From Eriocheir sinensis (taxonomy: Eukaryota; Arthropoda; Malacostraca; Decapoda; Varunidae), in contig NC_066517.1 of assembly GCF_024679095.1 (NCBI RefSeq), positions 20,014,893 through 20,078,892 on the forward strand: a stretch of DNA of 64,000 bases, given 5' to 3'. Positions within the stretch are counted from its first letter, which is position 1. The number at the start of each line of letters is the position of its first letter. This document shows, piece by piece, positions 61,211-64,000 of the stretch. The notes beneath the pieces were generated by a model. That model saw only the letters and a program-made list of their open reading frames with translations, was not told where the DNA came from and made no database searches. Position numbers and translations under genes: made by a program.

Positions 61211-63384
61211 ATGGGTGAAGGCAGTGGAGGCAGCGGCAGCAGTGGGCAGTTCACGGGGTGGGACTGGGCAGTGTTTGCGATCGCCCTTGTATTGTCGCTG
61301 GGCACGGGCGTGGTGGCAGGATGGATCAGCCGACGCAATGCACGGAAGGCGGACAACAAGAGCACGGCCGGGGAGTTCCTGATGGGGGGGCGAGCCATGA
61401 ACCCCTTCGCTATAGCGCTCTCGACCATGATAGGCGCCATCTCCTCCGTGACTGTCGTGGGTGAGTGTTTGAAGGTGGAGTAGAAATAGTAGTAGTAGTT
61501 GAGGGAAGGCGGTGTTTTGAGAGGTCAGCGTGCAGGTTCCTGTCCCGCCCGCCGCGACAAACAAGCTTGCAATTTTTATCGGCGTCACAGACGCCGATCA
61601 ACAGATTGTCCATCTTCTTGTTGTTCTCTTTAAGTTGTTTTCCTGGATTAACCATGCATTGTAGACATGACATTGTATAATACCATTTGTTAGCCCTGCT
61701 GAACCCTACAACAAGGCATTATAAACAAAGTCAGCTTTTTTTTTTTTTTTTTTTTTTTTTTACGTCTTGGCCTGTGGCGCCGGTAGGCCTTCATAGTGGG
61801 GCATGATGGTCGGCCCCAGCCCGTTGTGGCGCAGGCAAGTGTTTATAGTGGCGCCATCTTTACTTTTCAGCATTTTCCATTTTAGACCCCTAGTTGCATA
61901 CTATAAATTGTTAGGGCTGTGTTGGAGGGTCATGCGACGCCGATCTAGCACAGTTATTGTGCTATTAACACTTGTTCAATCACCGCCGAGTGGACTAAGA
62001 CTACCCACATGCTGTCCTGAAAACCATCTATCAACACGGACTCAAGATTTTCTCGAAAATTGCATAAAAACTGAGCTTCGGGGGCCAGCTTGAGCCAAGC
62101 AAGATGGCGCCCCTAAAAGCACTCGCCTGCGCCACTACAGACTGGGGCTGTCCACCAGGCCCCACCAAGAAAGCCTACCGGCGTCATAGACCAAGACGTA
62201 AAAGAAAAAAGAACGTAGTAATAATAGTAGTAGTAGAAGGCGTAGTAGGTGTTGGAAGAAGATGAAGAGGAGGAGTAGGAGAATTCATAAAACAGAGTAT
62301 CAGATGGAAATAGAGGAGAAGGAGAAGGAATATTGATAGCGGAGGATGAGTGAGAAGAAGAGCAGAAGGAGGAGGAAGAGGAGGAGGATTATAGATATGA
62401 AGGAAGAGGAGGAATTTTCTTTCTCCCTCTCTCAGTCTTCTTTCCATCTATCTTCTTGTTTATCTATCTGTTCCTCTACTTATCTGTCTATCTATATCCT
62501 TCACTTTCTCCCACACACACAGGCAACGCGGCCGAGATGTACTCGTATGGAACACAGCTCTGGATGAACACGTTCGGCATGGCTCTCGGCTTTGTATTCG
62601 TGCACTTGGTTAATTTCACCGTATTCTACCCCCTCAAGATCATCAGCGTATACACAGTAAGTACAAGAACGAGGATGAGGAGTGCAGGAGTATAGGATGA
62701 GTATAGGAAGTGTATAGAATAAAGGCCGATTCACACTAAACCAGCACGTTTACGGGCGTGACCGTACCTGAACGGGACCGTAACGGACCGGCAACAGCAT
62801 GTGTACTCACGCTACACCAGCACGTAAACGGCCCGGACTTGCACGGGACCGTCATGGGCCGGGAACAGCCTGCATTCACCCCGGGCACATCTCAGCTGTG
62901 CTAACCATATTCAAGAATATTAGTGACAATGACTTGGCAGTGATAGAACTTCTTATGGAAGAAGAGGAAAATGAAAATCTCCAAAAGAAAAACAAAAGAC
63001 TTTGGGTTCATAAATCATTAAAGAAAAGGAGAACAGAAGGAAAATATGCAACACTATACAAATAACTGATGGACGATGAACAAAAATTCCATTAGTATTT
63101 CAGGCTGTCCAGACCTCATTCATGAGTTGCTAAATCTACTTGAGGATATCAGTAAAAGACAGTAAAAACTCAGGTCACACGTCAAGTGTAAGGACCACTA
63201 CTTTGGGCCTTGACCACACCTCACCTCTGTTTATCCTCAGCAGCGCACGTCTGAATAGCTACACATTCTACATGAATGCATGAATATTAATTTCAAGCGA
63301 AGTTGGATATACTGACAAAATAAATTTTCATGAATACTATTATTGCTACTATATTTTTTTTAATATTGTCATTCATTGTTTCAC

Positions 63385-63438
<54 letters not shown>

Positions 63439-64000
63439 CGGTGCTACGCTCCCCGAGGCCACGCCTGTCTGCTGTGCTGGTGCTGGTCGGTGACGGAAGC
63501 GTGTTCACACTATCCAACACTGGCAGGCTCCGGACCGGGCCGTACCGGCGCGGACCTGCAAAACATTCTCGCCGACAATCCCGACCGCCAACTGCTGGTG
63601 AAGGTCCGCGTCGGAGACGTGCAGGTCCGTAGCAGTGTAAACACAACAGTGTGTTTCCCATTGACGAATATTTTGTCGGCTCGGAACGGTACGTTCCGTG
63701 CCGGTCACTTTACGTATAGTGTGAATCAGCCTTAAGTATAAGAATAAGAATAACCGACTTCATTTCAGTCAGAAGTTACTATATTCAGGGTAAAAATTGG
63801 TTGGTAGGTAAGCAGGTCTGTAAATGGCTAGATAAATAGAGAGGGAGCAAGTAATTAGGTCCCTAGATGGGTAACTCATTCGTTCACTTCCCCGCAGTAC
63901 ATTGAACTGCGCTTCCAGTCCAAGGGTCTTCGGGCGTTCATGGTCGTCACAACATTCGTGGGCACTTTCTTCTACATGGGCCTGGTCGCGTACAGCCCCT
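61211..64000 (+). CDS. SLC5-family sodium:solute symporter, N-terminal exons, runs off the window
   Basis: Exons 61211-61460 (GTCGTGG/GTGAGT, phase 1), 62523-62656 (TACACA/GTAAGT, phase 0) and 63898-beyond 64000. They give the first 162 residues; family members usually have about 550-650. TM1 is WAVFAIALVLSLGTGVVAGW. The family signature EFLMGGRAMNPFAIALS then GAISSVTVVGNAAEMYSYG spans the exon 1/2 join. TM3 is in exon 2 and TM4 begins in exon 3 after YTYIELRF. This pattern is that of the SLC5A5/A6/A8/A12 branch (iodide, multivitamin or monocarboxylate carriers); the substrate cannot be decided from this part. It would sit in the plasma membrane and couple solute uptake to the sodium gradient. 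No TATA box seen; the ATG follows a (CA)n run by 20 bp. Confidence 0.9.
61571..61733 (+). repeat. Dispersed repeat in SLC5 intron 1, shared with 12720-12876
   Basis: Runs GACGCCGATCAACAGATTG, TCCATCTTCTTGTTGTT, CATTGTAGACATGACATTGT, TTGTTAGCCCTGCTGAACCC, AACAAGGCATTATA, the same order as the inverted copy. It lies immediately before the poly-T that begins the next element. Confidence 0.7.
61761..62200 (+). mobile_element. Inverted-repeat element in SLC5 intron 1 (reference copy of the family)
   Basis: Left end TACGTCTTGGCCTGTGG, CGCCGGTAGGCCTT; the right end read on minus is TACGTCTTGGTCTATGA, CGCCGGTAGGCTTT. Inner GTGGGGC..GGTCGGCCCCAG and GTGGCGCAGGC also pair with the right arm, giving arms of about 110 bp. 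The flanks are poly-T and poly-A-rich, so no target duplication could be identified. No coding sequence. Partial relatives lie at 575, 9966 and 12252. Confidence 0.8.
62720..63735 (+). mobile_element. Decayed PIF/Harbinger-type element in SLC5 intron 2
   Basis: Inverted ends AGGCCGATTCACACTA (62723) and, on minus, AGGCTGATTCACACTATA (from 63732) are flanked by TAA at 62720-62722 and 63733-63735. This is the 3 bp duplication typical of the superfamily. The 1,010 bp element has GC-rich subterminal regions, a (GA)n run at 63388-63433 and a remnant of a transposase frame. Confidence 0.85.
62895..63165 (+). pseudogene. Harbinger-like transposase N-terminal remnant
   Basis: The frame contains ELLMEEEENENLQKKNKRLW, VHKSLKKRRTEGKYATLYK, then a stop, LMDDEQKFH, a stop, YFRLS and, after a frameshift, HELLNLLEDISK. 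The pattern RLWVH..K.R...G....L...L..D...F..YFR.S is the usual start of HARBI1-like nucleases. Two stops and one frameshift, and the absence of the DDE catalytic part, make it non-functional. Confidence 0.75.

Overview
The window reads as animal nuclear DNA, most likely a decapod crustacean and probably a crab. The basis is spliced genes with GT/AG introns, TATA-driven short-exon genes for secreted glycine-rich proteins, an arthropod-type TTAGG array, the 3' end of a jockey/RTE-like LINE, and very dense (CA)n, (CT)n, (TA)n and (AAT)n arrays. Species assignment is inference. Nothing prokaryotic is present.

Layout. 1-4.2 kb: repeats only. 4.3-18.7 kb: a cluster of four paralogous two-exon genes (A +, B -, C +, D +). 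Each encodes a signal peptide followed by Gly/Phe/Tyr-rich segments separated by [12 protein letters not shown]-type units. Those units look like proprotein-convertase sites and carry a Gly suited to C-terminal amidation. B and C are divergent from a roughly 100 bp promoter region, but a palindrome-rich insertion of about 338 bp has separated the B TATA box from its first exon. C has lost one processing site through two compensating small deletions. 18.7-25.0 kb: no convincing gene, but several segmental tandem duplications and a 533 bp foldback element with a perfect 9 bp target-site duplication and an internal TTAGG array.

25.0-39.0 kb (minus strand): one very large gene for a secreted, hyperacidic, Glu-dominated protein. 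Two coding exons join in frame across a 485 bp intron and give about 4,355 codons. A signal peptide lies at the start of the upstream coding exon. Short conserved motifs recur along it (PFSxYxN, SSSSEED, YSYxPP..G.WDP, SLLDFFKIPTATR), separated by pure Glu tracts. One in-frame TAG interrupts a Glu tract. The initiating exon was not found.

39.0-61.2 kb: no convincing gene; microsatellites, minisatellites, purine/pyrimidine tracts and dispersed repeats. 61.2-64.0 kb: the first three exons of an SLC5-family sodium:solute symporter, running off the window. Intron 1 carries an inverted-repeat element and a dispersed repeat; intron 2 carries a decayed PIF/Harbinger element with TAA target duplications.

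The two systems most worth following are the processed Gly-rich peptide precursor cluster and the giant acidic modular protein. Both are secreted, repetitive and low-complexity, as expected of extracellular matrix, cuticle/mineral or secreted defence peptides. The sequence does not decide between these roles.
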